64,000 bases of DNA, from NCBI GenBank assembly GCA_016234685.1, contig JACRAT010000005.1, positions 1-64,000 on the forward strand, given 5' to 3'. The notes under the pieces are model-generated. The model saw nothing but the letters and a program-made list of their open reading frames with translations, was not told the DNA's origin and did no database searches. Below are positions 24,092-31,341 of the stretch, piece after piece. Both the position numbers and the translations under genes were made by a program. Source of the stretch: Nitrosomonadales bacterium. Its GTDB lineage: Bacteria; Pseudomonadota; Gammaproteobacteria; Burkholderiales; Gallionellaceae. Numbering within the stretch: the first letter of the stretch is position 1; each line of letters opens with the position of its first letter.

Positions 24092-25510
24092 ATGATGCCG
24101 GTCATCCTGTGGACCGATGCGCTGATCTTCGTGCTGATCGCCGTGGCGATGGCGTCCGCCTTCTGGGTGCGCCGTCGTCCGCATCTCATGCTGCCCTGGC
24201 AGCGCGTGGCGCAGAGTCGGGTCGGCATGGTCTCGCTGCTGGTGCTGTCGTTGTTCCTTGCCGTCGGCTTGCTTGACTCTTTGCACTACCGTGCCGCCTT
24301 GGCTGACAAGAATAACGGCGAGACGGTATATTCGCCCGAGGTGCTGAGCGCCTTCGATCATCTGGTGGACGAGCTGCGCACCCACACCGAAAAGACCTAC
24401 TCCGCACCGCTGTCGGCCTATCTCTACGCCAAGGAGACCATCGCTCAGCCCGACGGCTCGACCCAGCGCGACTTCCCTAGGCTGAAGTTCGGCGGTGCGC
24501 ATCTGGCTGATCCGGCACAGGAATGGGCGGGAGATGTGGTGCGGCGCGGGCTGGTCGGCGCGGCGGACGGGGTACTGCTGGCTGGGCTGCTCGCCGTATC
24601 TTTATCGTCATTCCTGCGCAAGCGGAAATCCGGTGGGGTTGAGTCTAGGCCTTTTTTGAATGGCTGGATCCCCGCTTTTGCGGGAATGACGAAAGTGACT
24701 CGTGACGTAGTGGTCGCCACCCTCATCCTCGCCGCGTTGCTCGGCGCACTCGTCAATCTCGCCGCAGCCTACCACGTCCTCGGCACGGACAAAGTCGGGC
24801 AGGACGTGCTGTATCTGTCGCTGAAAAGCATCCGCACCGGGCTGGTGATCGGCACCGTCACTACGCTGGTGATGCTGCCGTTCGCGTTGTTCCTCGGCGT
24901 GGCGGCGGGCTATTTCCGGGGCTGGGTGGACGATGTCATCCAGTACGTCTACACCGTGCTGAGTTCCATCCCCAGCGTGCTGCTGATCGCGGCGGCGGTG
25001 CTGATGATGCAGGTGGTGATCGAACAGCACGCCGACTGGTTCGAGACTGCCGCCGAGCGCGCCGATGTGCGGCTGCTGGCGCTGTGCCTGATCCTCGGCG
25101 TGACCAGTTGGAGCGGGCTGTGCCGCTTGCTGCGCGGCGAGACGCTCAAGCTGCGCGAGCTGGAATACATCCAGGCGGCGCAAGCCTTCGGTGTGTCCAG
25201 CTTGCGCATCCTTGCCCGCCACATCGTGCCCAACGTGATGCACATCGTGCTGATCTCGGTGGTGATGGAATTCTCCGCACTGGTGCTGGCCGAGGCCGTG
25301 CTGTCCTACGTCGGCGTCGGTGTCGATCCTTCCACCATCAGCTTCGGTACTATGATCAACGCCGCCCGGCTGGAGATGGGGCGCGAACCGATGGTGTGGT
25401 GGACGCTGGCGGCGGCGTTCAGCTTCATGCTGGTTCTGGTGCTGGCGGCGAACCTGTTCGCCGATGCGGTGCGGGATGCGTTCGACCCGAGATTGAACCG
25501 GACGGCATGA
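24092..25510 (+). CDS. ABC transporter permease, DppC/OppC type, with repeat-encoded insert
   Basis: This gene encodes 472 residues. The C-terminal 270 residues form a typical BPD_transp_1 permease: GTDKVGQDVLYLSLKSIRTGL, several helices and the EAA loop EYIQAAQAFGVSSLRILARHIVPN. The N-terminus has two hydrophobic helices and a periplasmic region (about 60-145). Residues about 171-200 (RKRKSGGVESRPFLNGWIPAFAGM) are encoded by an inverted repeat that landed between a membrane segment and the next helix and kept the frame. The start at 24092 has a G-rich ribosome-binding region. No partner permease, ATPase or binding protein is adjacent, so the substrate is unknown. Confidence 0.82.
   Translation: MMPVILWTDALIFVLIAVAMASAFWVRRRPHLMLPWQRVAQSRVGMVSLLVLSLFLAVGLLDSLHYRAALADKNNGETVYSPEVLSAFDHLVDELRTHTEKTYSAPLSAYLYAKETIAQPDGSTQRDFPRLKFGGAHLADPAQEWAGDVVRRGLVGAADGVLLAGLLAVSLSSFLRKRKSGGVESRPFLNGWIPAFAGMTKVTRDVVVATLILAALLGALVNLAAAYHVLGTDKVGQDVLYLSLKSIRTGLVIGTVTTLVMLPFALFLGVAAGYFRGWVDDVIQYVYTVLSSIPSVLLIAAAVLMMQVVIEQHADWFETAAERADVRLLALCLILGVTSWSGLCRLLRGETLKLRELEYIQAAQAFGVSSLRILARHIVPNVMHIVLISVVMEFSALVLAEAVLSYVGVGVDPSTISFGTMINAARLEMGREPMVWWTLAAAFSFMLVLVLAANLFADAVRDAFDPRLNRTA
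24606..24691. repeat. dRS3-like inverted repeat inside the ABC permease gene
   Basis: CGTCATTCCTGCGCAAGCGG (24606-24625) and GCTTTTGCGGGAATGACG (24674-24691) are complementary ends of an 86-bp element, 27-28 bp per arm counting the ATCC/GGAT ends. It is the same family as 53460-53584. It lies in frame in the coding sequence. Confidence 0.8.
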
Positions 25511-25537
25511 GATCTGTCGCGTACCCGCACCTCCCCT

Positions 25538-25570
25538 CCGTTCGTGGTGAGCTTGTCGAACTATGAACGG
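25538..25570. repeat. CCGTTCGTGGTGAG repeat at the earP start
   Basis: CCGTTCGTGGTGAGCTTGTC followed by GAACTATGAACGG is a palindromic unit of the family at 45802 and 54510. The earP start codon (25563) is inside it, and the GGTGAG within it may act as ribosome-binding site. Confidence 0.7.
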
Positions 25571-26849
25571 TATCACCTGCGACCTGTTCTGCACCGTCGT
25601 CGATAACTACGGCGACATCGGCGTGTGCTGGCGGCTGGCCAAGAATCTTAGCGCCGAAGGCGTGGCAGTCAGACTGTGGGTGGACGATCTGGTGAGCTTC
25701 GGCAAGCTGTGCCCGGAGTTGGAGGTGACGCTGGAGCGGCAGCAGTGTAAAGGGGTGGAGGTGGTGTGCTGGATCCCTCACCCGACCTGTCGGCCACCCT
25801 CTCCCGCTAGCGGGAGAGGGGCTGGGGGTGAGGGGCTCGGAAGCGAGCGCCCATACGCGAAAGTCACTCCCGCTCAACTCGTCATCGAAGCCTTCGCCTG
25901 CGAGCTGCCGCCAGATTACATCGCGGCGATGGCGATGCTGGCGGAGCCGCCGCTATGGATCAACCTCGAATATCTCTCCGCTGAAGACTGGGTGGAAGGC
26001 TGTCACGGACTGCCTTCGCCGCATCCGACCTTGCCGCTGACCAAGCACTTCTTCTTTCCCGGCTTCACACCGAAGACGGGCGGCTTGTTGCTGGAGCGCG
26101 ATCTGCTGGCACGCCGCGATGCCTTTCAGCGCGACCCGCAAGCCATCGTGGACTACTGGCAGTCGCTCGATCTGCCAGCGCCGCAGCCGGACGAATTGCG
26201 CATCTCACTGTTCGGTTACGAGAATGCTGCCGTGGGCGAGCTGTTGCAAGTCTGGAGTGTGGGCGCGACGCTGGTCACCTGTCTGGTGCCGGAAGGGCGC
26301 ATCCTGCCGCAGGTGGCGCAGTTCTTTGAAACTACCCCCTTCGATGCACTCAGGGTGAGCGGCAGGTTCGTGGGTCGGCACTGGCGGCGTGGCAACTTGC
26401 GCGTGGCGGTGTTGCCCTTCGTCGAACAGGAGCGCTACGACTACTTGTTGTGGGCGTGCGACGTGAATTTCGTGCGCGGCGAGGATTCTTGCGTGCGGGC
26501 GCAATGGGCGGCGAAGCCTTTCGTCTGGCAGATCTATCCGCAACACGACGGCGTGCATCTGGAAAAGTTACAGGCGCTGGCGGCGCGTTACTGCGCAGGC
26601 TTGTCGCCCGAGGCGGCGGAGGCGCTGACACAGTTGTGGCAGGCCTGGAATGTGGAACAGGGGGCGGCGCTGGCCTGGGGGCGATTCGCCGCGCAGCGCG
26701 AGGGGCTGACGCAGCACGCCATGCGCTGGTCCGGGCAGTTGGCGGGCAACAATCTGGCTTTGAATTTGCTGGATTTTTGTCGCAAAGCGGGTAGAATGCG
26801 CGCCTTCGAATTTAGCCCCTTAAACCCTTTTCAAGGACAGATGAAATGA
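25563..26849 (+). CDS. earP: EF-P arginine rhamnosyltransferase EarP, with repeat-encoded insert
   Basis: This gene encodes 428 residues, against about 370-390 for the family. EarP transfers rhamnose from dTDP-rhamnose to Arg32 of EF-P, which relieves ribosome stalling at polyproline. The N-terminal [17 protein letters not shown] (with the catalytic-region aspartates) and the C-terminal [20 protein letters not shown] (nucleotide-sugar site, E about residue 306) are intact. Residues about 72-92 ([18 protein letters not shown]) are encoded by a palindromic repeat at 25776-25835. The start codon lies in another repeat. Its stop overlaps efp (ATGA), so the modifier and its target are coupled. Confidence 0.93.
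   Translation: MNGITCDLFCTVVDNYGDIGVCWRLAKNLSAEGVAVRLWVDDLVSFGKLCPELEVTLERQQCKGVEVVCWIPHPTCRPPSPASGRGAGGEGLGSERPYAKVTPAQLVIEAFACELPPDYIAAMAMLAEPPLWINLEYLSAEDWVEGCHGLPSPHPTLPLTKHFFFPGFTPKTGGLLLERDLLARRDAFQRDPQAIVDYWQSLDLPAPQPDELRISLFGYENAAVGELLQVWSVGATLVTCLVPEGRILPQVAQFFETTPFDALRVSGRFVGRHWRRGNLRVAVLPFVEQERYDYLLWACDVNFVRGEDSCVRAQWAAKPFVWQIYPQHDGVHLEKLQALAARYCAGLSPEAAEALTQLWQAWNVEQGAALAWGRFAAQREGLTQHAMRWSGQLAGNNLALNLLDFCRKAGRMRAFEFSPLNPFQGQMK
25776..25835. repeat. palindromic repeat inside earP
   Basis: CCTCACCC... on the left and GGGGGTGAGGGG on the right flank the core CTCTCCCGC-TA-GCGGGAGAG. It is the same family as the repeats around the DUF559 gene. The whole element is read in frame in earP. 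Confidence 0.75.
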
Positions 26850-27409
26850 AGATCGCACAGGAATTGCGCGCTGGTAACGTGGTGATGGTCAACAACCAGC
26901 CGCTGGTGGTGCAGAAGGCTGAGTACAGTCGTTCTGGCCGTAACGGCTCGGTAGTGAAGATGAAGTTCAAGAACCTGTTGACCGATGCGCCCAGCGAAGC
27001 GGTCTACAAGGCCGATGACAAGTTCGATCAGGTCATCCTCGACAAGAAGGAGTGCACCTACTCCTACTTTGCGGATCCGATGTACGTGTTCATGGACGAA
27101 GAGTACAACCAGTACGAAGTCGAGAAGGACAACGTCGGCGACGCGCTGAACTTTCTGGTGGACGGCATGGAAGACAAGTGCGAAGTGACTTTCTACGACG
27201 GCAAGGCCATCTCCGTGGAGCTGCCCACCACCATCGTGCGCGAGATCGAGTACACCGAGCCAGCTGTGCGCGGCGACACTTCCGGCAAGGTGATGAAGCC
27301 TGCCCGCCTGAAGGGATCTGGCTTCGAACTGCCAGTGGCCGCTTTCATCGACATCGGCGACAAGATCGAGATCGACACCCGCACCTGCGAATTCCGCAAG
27401 CGCGCCTGA
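26846..27409 (+). CDS. efp: elongation factor P
   Basis: This gene encodes 187 residues in three beta-barrel domains. EF-P binds between the P and E sites and promotes peptide bond formation at consecutive prolines. The modified loop reads [11 protein letters not shown] with arginine at position 32, the residue rhamnosylated by EarP. This fits the adjacent earP gene and rules out the EpmA-lysine system. The ATG at 26846 overlaps the earP stop. It ends in a clear terminator. Confidence 0.97.
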   Translation: MKIAQELRAGNVVMVNNQPLVVQKAEYSRSGRNGSVVKMKFKNLLTDAPSEAVYKADDKFDQVILDKKECTYSYFADPMYVFMDEEYNQYEVEKDNVGDALNFLVDGMEDKCEVTFYDGKAISVELPTTIVREIEYTEPAVRGDTSGKVMKPARLKGSGFELPVAAFIDIGDKIEIDTRTCEFRKRA

Positions 27410-27426
27410 TCGTTTCCGGTCATCAG

Positions 27427-27456
27427 CAAAAGGGGAGCTTCGGCTCCCTTTTTTGT
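27427..27456 (+). terminator. Rho-independent terminator after efp
   Basis: AAAAGGGGAGC, loop TTCG, GCTCCCTTTTTT: a strong stem with a UUCG loop and T-run. It closes the earP-efp unit. Confidence 0.88.
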
Positions 27457-27480
27457 TGGCGCTGTCAGATTAATCGCGGC

Positions 27481-27495
27481 GCACCTTTCTGGTGC
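27481..27495 (+). promoter_or_regulatory. NtrC-like binding site
   Basis: GCACC-TTTCT-GGTGC is a perfect dyad matching the NtrC consensus TGCACC-N5-GGTGCA. It lies about 109 bp upstream of the amt sigma-54 promoter, a usual enhancer distance. Confidence 0.65.
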
Positions 27496-27501
27496 TAACT
27501 A

Positions 27502-27528
27502 TGGTGCACAAGGAGAATATGCGCACCA
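27502..27528 (+). promoter_or_regulatory. second NtrC-like dyad, wide spacing
   Basis: TGGTGCA (27502-27508) and GCACCA (27523-27528) are NtrC half-sites in inverted order. They may pair with the half-sites of 27481-27495 as strong and weak sites. Confidence 0.4.
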
Positions 27529-27603
27529 TTAACAAGCGCGTGCGTGTGCGGATAGCTGTCGTTTAAAAGTATGATTTCTTTTATAACAAGTCATTACGGT
27601 TTT

Positions 27604-27619
27604 AGGCACGCCGTTTGCT
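27604..27619 (+). promoter_or_regulatory. sigma-54 promoter of amt
   Basis: AGGCACG-CCGT-TTGCT keeps the GG/GC invariants, spacing and all but the first base of the consensus. It lies 32 bp before the amt ATG. Confidence 0.8.
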
Positions 27620-27651
27620 AGATGAGTGCGGTTTGCACTACGGAGAGAAAT

Positions 27652-28854
27652 ATGGAAAACCTGAAAGTCAGTAACGACGCCCTGTTCATCTTGCTGGGCG
27701 CGATCATGGTGTTGGCGATGCACGCCGGATTCGCTTTTCTGGAGCTGGGCACGGTGCGCAAGAAGAATCAAGTCAACGCGCTGGTCAAGATCTTGGGCGA
27801 TTTCGCCGTTTCGACCATAGCCTACTTCTTCGTCGGCTACAGCATCGCTTACGGTATCAACTTCTTTAGCGGCGCAGACGTGCTGGCAGAAAAGAATGGT
27901 TACGAGCTGGTGAAGTTCTTCTTCCTGCTCACCTTCGCTGCCGCCATCCCCGCCATCGTCTCCGGCGGCGTGGCCGAACGGGCGCGCTTCAATCCCATGC
28001 TGGCGGCGACCTTCGTGCTGGTCGGCTTCATCTATCCCTTCTTCGAAGGCATCGCTTGGAACCATCGCTTCGGCGTGCAGGACTGGCTCAATGCCAGCTT
28101 CGGCGCTGAGTTCCATGATTTCGCCGGATCGGTGGTGGTTCATGCTGTGGGCGGTTGGGTCGCATTGGCGGCGGTGTTGTTGCTGGGCGCGCGCCGTGGC
28201 CGCTATGGCAAGGAGGGCCAGATCTCCGGCCATCCGCCTTCCAGTATCCCCTTCCTGGCTTTGGGCGCCTGGATCCTGACCGTCGGCTGGTTCGGCTTCA
28301 ACGTAATGTCGGCCCAGACCATAGACAAGATCAGCGGGCTGGTTGCCGTCAACTCTTTGATGGCGATGGTCGGAGGCACGTTGGTCGCCCTGTGGGTCGG
28401 CAAGAACGACCCCGGCTTCGTGCATAACGGCCCGCTGGCGGGTCTGGTCGCGGTGTGTGCCGGCTCTGACGTGATGCATCCGCTGGGTGCGCTGTTCACT
28501 GGCGGCGTAGCGGGCGGACTGTTCGTCTGGATGTTCACCCTGACGCAGAACCGCTGGAAGATCGACGACGTGCTGGGCGTCTGGCCGCTGCATGGCCTGT
28601 GCGGCGCATGGGGTGGTATCGCCGCAGGCATCTTCGGTCTGAAAGCCTTCGGCGGACTGGGCGGCATCAGCTTTACCTCGCAACTGCTGGGCACGCTGCT
28701 CGGCATCGTCATTGCCTTCATCGGCGGCTACCTCGTCTATGCCACCGTCAAGAAATTCGTCGGTATCCGCCTCGACGCTGAGGAAGAGTTCAACGGTGCC
28801 GACCTCTCCATCCACAAGATCAGCGCCACGCCCGAGCGTGAATCGGGCTGGTAG
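27652..28854 (+). CDS. amt: ammonium transporter Amt
   Basis: This gene encodes 400 residues with about 11 membrane helices. Amt/Mep/Rh features include AIPAIVSGGVAERARFNPMLAA, DFAGSVVVHAVGGWVALAAVLLLGARRGRY (first pore histidine) and WPLHGLCGAWGGIAAGIFG (second pore histidine). It conducts ammonium uptake when nitrogen is scarce. The start at 27652 follows CGGAGAGAAAT; a frame from 27622 is rejected because it begins too near the promoter. No glnK gene is adjacent, which is unusual for bacterial amt. NtrC sites and a sigma-54 promoter upstream place it under nitrogen control. Confidence 0.95.
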   Translation: MENLKVSNDALFILLGAIMVLAMHAGFAFLELGTVRKKNQVNALVKILGDFAVSTIAYFFVGYSIAYGINFFSGADVLAEKNGYELVKFFFLLTFAAAIPAIVSGGVAERARFNPMLAATFVLVGFIYPFFEGIAWNHRFGVQDWLNASFGAEFHDFAGSVVVHAVGGWVALAAVLLLGARRGRYGKEGQISGHPPSSIPFLALGAWILTVGWFGFNVMSAQTIDKISGLVAVNSLMAMVGGTLVALWVGKNDPGFVHNGPLAGLVAVCAGSDVMHPLGALFTGGVAGGLFVWMFTLTQNRWKIDDVLGVWPLHGLCGAWGGIAAGIFGLKAFGGLGGISFTSQLLGTLLGIVIAFIGGYLVYATVKKFVGIRLDAEEEFNGADLSIHKISATPERESGW

Positions 28855-28954
28855 CAAGCCACGCGCCGCGCTGGATCGCAGCGCGGCGTTCGTGGGTCGG
28901 ACACTTATCCCTCGTTCATGGCGCGCCAGCGCTCTATGAATGGGGGATTTTTAG

Positions 28955-29341
28955 TTATTCCGGGTTCGCCAGCGTTGCGCCGGTCAGAATTACTAAACCG
29001 CGCACGAACAGTAGCGCTTTGCCTTGGCTGCGATGTTCTTGGCGGGCTTCCGGGTCACCTTGCAAGAGTTTCTTGGCGGTGAGTACCTGCAACACGTCCA
29101 GCGTGTACATGGCGATGAACAGGCCGAAATGCATCCACACCAAGAACGAGAAAATGTCTTCCTGTTCGATCAGCCGATGCCACCAGTCGCGGTGGGTGTA
29201 GAGGTAGAAGGGCACGCTCACGTCGAAGGCGATGATGGCGGCCATGGTAGGGATGTGGAGCCAGCGTAGGCGCGGGAGGAAATAGCCGACCAGCATCAGC
29301 AGGTAAGTGCTGGCGGCGACGAGGGAGATAGTGGTCTGCAT
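28955..29341 (-). CDS. small membrane protein with four helices, unknown
   Basis: This gene encodes 128 residues with four predicted membrane segments (about 5-22, 28-46, 64-86, 105-125). It has several histidines near membrane edges (LHIPTM, THRDWWHRL, WMHFGLF), an arrangement reminiscent of small heme or quinone proteins, but no family is recognised. A TATAAT on the minus strand at 29350-29355 ends only 8 bp before the ATG, so the transcript may be nearly leaderless. The gene stands alone, convergent with amt and divergent from a diguanylate cyclase. Confidence 0.65.
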   Translation of the reverse strand: MQTTISLVAASTYLLMLVGYFLPRLRWLHIPTMAAIIAFDVSVPFYLYTHRDWWHRLIEQEDIFSFLVWMHFGLFIAMYTLDVLQVLTAKKLLQGDPEARQEHRSQGKALLFVRGLVILTGATLANPE

Positions 29342-29459
29342 GGGGGCGATTATATAGAGCTTCCTGTGCCGATTATCGACTGAATCACTGTGGCTATTTA
29401 TGACAGTGCGACGGGTGTATCATCGGGCAAAGGCCGCGCCTCAGGGATGTACGTTGACG

Positions 29460-31229
29460 ATGATGCAGATCAAGCCACAGCGAAATTTCACACTCATGCT
29501 CTTGATGGGCGTGTTCGTGTGCACGGCGGTTTTCGCCTATTTCGTCATCAAGAGCGCCGTCAGAGAGACAATCGAGAGCCAAGCTGTCGCTTTCGCCGAG
29601 ATCGCTGCCGTGCAGGCGACCACGGCCCGTTCCGTTTATGCCAAGGAAGTCGCTGAAAAACTCAGGCAAGACGGCTTCGGCCCGCATGTCGATTCGGCCA
29701 ATATGAAGGGCTACGTACCCATCCCCGCGCAATTCTTGAAGTTGCTCGGTCAGGCGTCGAGCGCGAACACCTCCCACCTTTTTCAATACAAACCCGTCAG
29801 CAAGTGGAATCTGGAAGCCAGTCAGGGGCTTTCCGACGACTTCTTGCGCTGGGCTTGGCCGCAGATCGAGCAGCAGGATAAAGCCAGCCCCGCCCAGCCG
29901 ATAGTTTGGCAGCCGATCTGGCGTTTTGAGGAGCAGGGCGGGCAGCGGGTATTGCGCTACCTGAGTCCCGATGCCGCTTCGCAGCCATCTTGCGTCGCCT
30001 GTCACAACGCTTACGAGAATTCGCCTGAGATCATCGCGCGGCGCAAGGCCGAGCATATCCCCTCCGGGAAGCAATGGAGGCAGAACCAATTGTTGGGCGC
30101 GATTTCCATCACCATTCCGTTGAGCAAGGTCGAGGGCATGGCGGCGACGCGAGTGCGGCAAACCAGTGTGCTGATCTTTGGCATTTTGTTTGCGGGTCTG
30201 GCATTGGCGATTTGGTTCAGCCGACGGCTGGCCAAGCAGGAAGTCAGATTGAAGGAAGTCGCCCGCGATCTGCGTCGCTCGGAAAAAGAGGCGCAGGATG
30301 CGAAGGAGTTGTTGCACGCCAAACAGAATGTGGAGCGTGCTTTCAGCGAACTCTCGGCCTATCTTCAGGCGATAGATCAGCACGCCATCGTTTCGGTGAC
30401 CGATCCGCAGGGAGGTATCCTTCAGGTCAATCAGAAATTCTGCGAGGTCAGTGGCTATAGCGAGGAAGAGCTGTTGGGCAACGACCACCGCATCGTGAGT
30501 TCCGGTCATCATCCGAAAAGCTTCTTCGCCGAGATGTGGCGCACCATTTCGCGCGGCGATACTTGGCGTGGCGAATGCTGCAACCGGGCCAAGTCGGGCG
30601 CGCAATACTGGGTCGATTCCACCATCGTGCCGCTCAAGGATGCGGAGGGGCATATCGTCCGCTACATCTCGATCCGCCTCGACATCACCGAGCGCAAACT
30701 GGCCGAACTGCGCATGTCGCACCTTGCCAATCACGATGCACTGACCGGCCTGCCCAACCGCTATCTGCTACAGGATCGTTTCCAGACCGTGCTGGCGCGT
30801 TGCCGGCGCAGCCATACCCAGACGGCGGTGATGTTCATCGACTTGGATAAGTTCAAACCCATCAACGATACGCTGGGCCACAAGGTCGGCGACCTGCTGC
30901 TGATCGAAGTGACACAGCGGCTGCTGTCCGGTATTCGCGAAGTCGATACCGTGTCGCGCCACGGTGGTGACGAGTTCATCATCCTGCTGGCGGGCATCGC
31001 CAGCGCCGAAGACGCAGGTGTGCTGGCGCAGAAACTGCTGGAATCGGTGATCCAGCCTTATGAGATATTGGGGAATACGCTGTCCATCAGCGCCAGCATC
31101 GGCATCGCCGTGTTCCCAGACGATGGCGACGATATGGATACTTTGCTCAAGCACGGCGACATCGCCATGTACTACGCCAAGGAGCATGGCGGCAACAACT
31201 GCCAGTTTTACCAGCCGGAAATGGGGTAG
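29460..31229 (+). CDS. diguanylate cyclase with heme-type DUF3365 sensor and PAS domain
   Basis: This gene encodes 589 residues. A membrane helix (about 9-29) leads to a periplasmic DUF3365 (Tll0287-like) domain that contains C178-VA-C181-H182, a c-type heme motif. A second helix lies at about 240-258, then a PAS domain (about 305-415) and a GGDEF domain. The active site is GGDEF at 502-506 and the inhibitory site RxxD at 493-496, so it should make cyclic di-GMP and be product-inhibited. No EAL domain is present. The start at 29460 is preferred over 29400. Redox or gas sensing through the heme is inference. Confidence 0.87.
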   Translation: MMQIKPQRNFTLMLLMGVFVCTAVFAYFVIKSAVRETIESQAVAFAEIAAVQATTARSVYAKEVAEKLRQDGFGPHVDSANMKGYVPIPAQFLKLLGQASSANTSHLFQYKPVSKWNLEASQGLSDDFLRWAWPQIEQQDKASPAQPIVWQPIWRFEEQGGQRVLRYLSPDAASQPSCVACHNAYENSPEIIARRKAEHIPSGKQWRQNQLLGAISITIPLSKVEGMAATRVRQTSVLIFGILFAGLALAIWFSRRLAKQEVRLKEVARDLRRSEKEAQDAKELLHAKQNVERAFSELSAYLQAIDQHAIVSVTDPQGGILQVNQKFCEVSGYSEEELLGNDHRIVSSGHHPKSFFAEMWRTISRGDTWRGECCNRAKSGAQYWVDSTIVPLKDAEGHIVRYISIRLDITERKLAELRMSHLANHDALTGLPNRYLLQDRFQTVLARCRRSHTQTAVMFIDLDKFKPINDTLGHKVGDLLLIEVTQRLLSGIREVDTVSRHGGDEFIILLAGIASAEDAGVLAQKLLESVIQPYEILGNTLSISASIGIAVFPDDGDDMDTLLKHGDIAMYYAKEHGGNNCQFYQPEMG

Positions 31230-31341
31230 GGCGTGTTAGCGCGCCCTATCGATTCAGCCTATCCATTCGAACCGCCCCACCCGCCTGCCTGCTCGGGAAT
31301 GAGCATAGGGGGTTAATGGATAGTCCGGGTTTTACGTTTAC

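Noticed and set aside
28866-28890. Hairpin CGCCGCGCTG/CAGCGCGGCG after amt as a terminator
   Set aside because: The stem is strong but no T-run follows, so it is not called as an intrinsic terminator.
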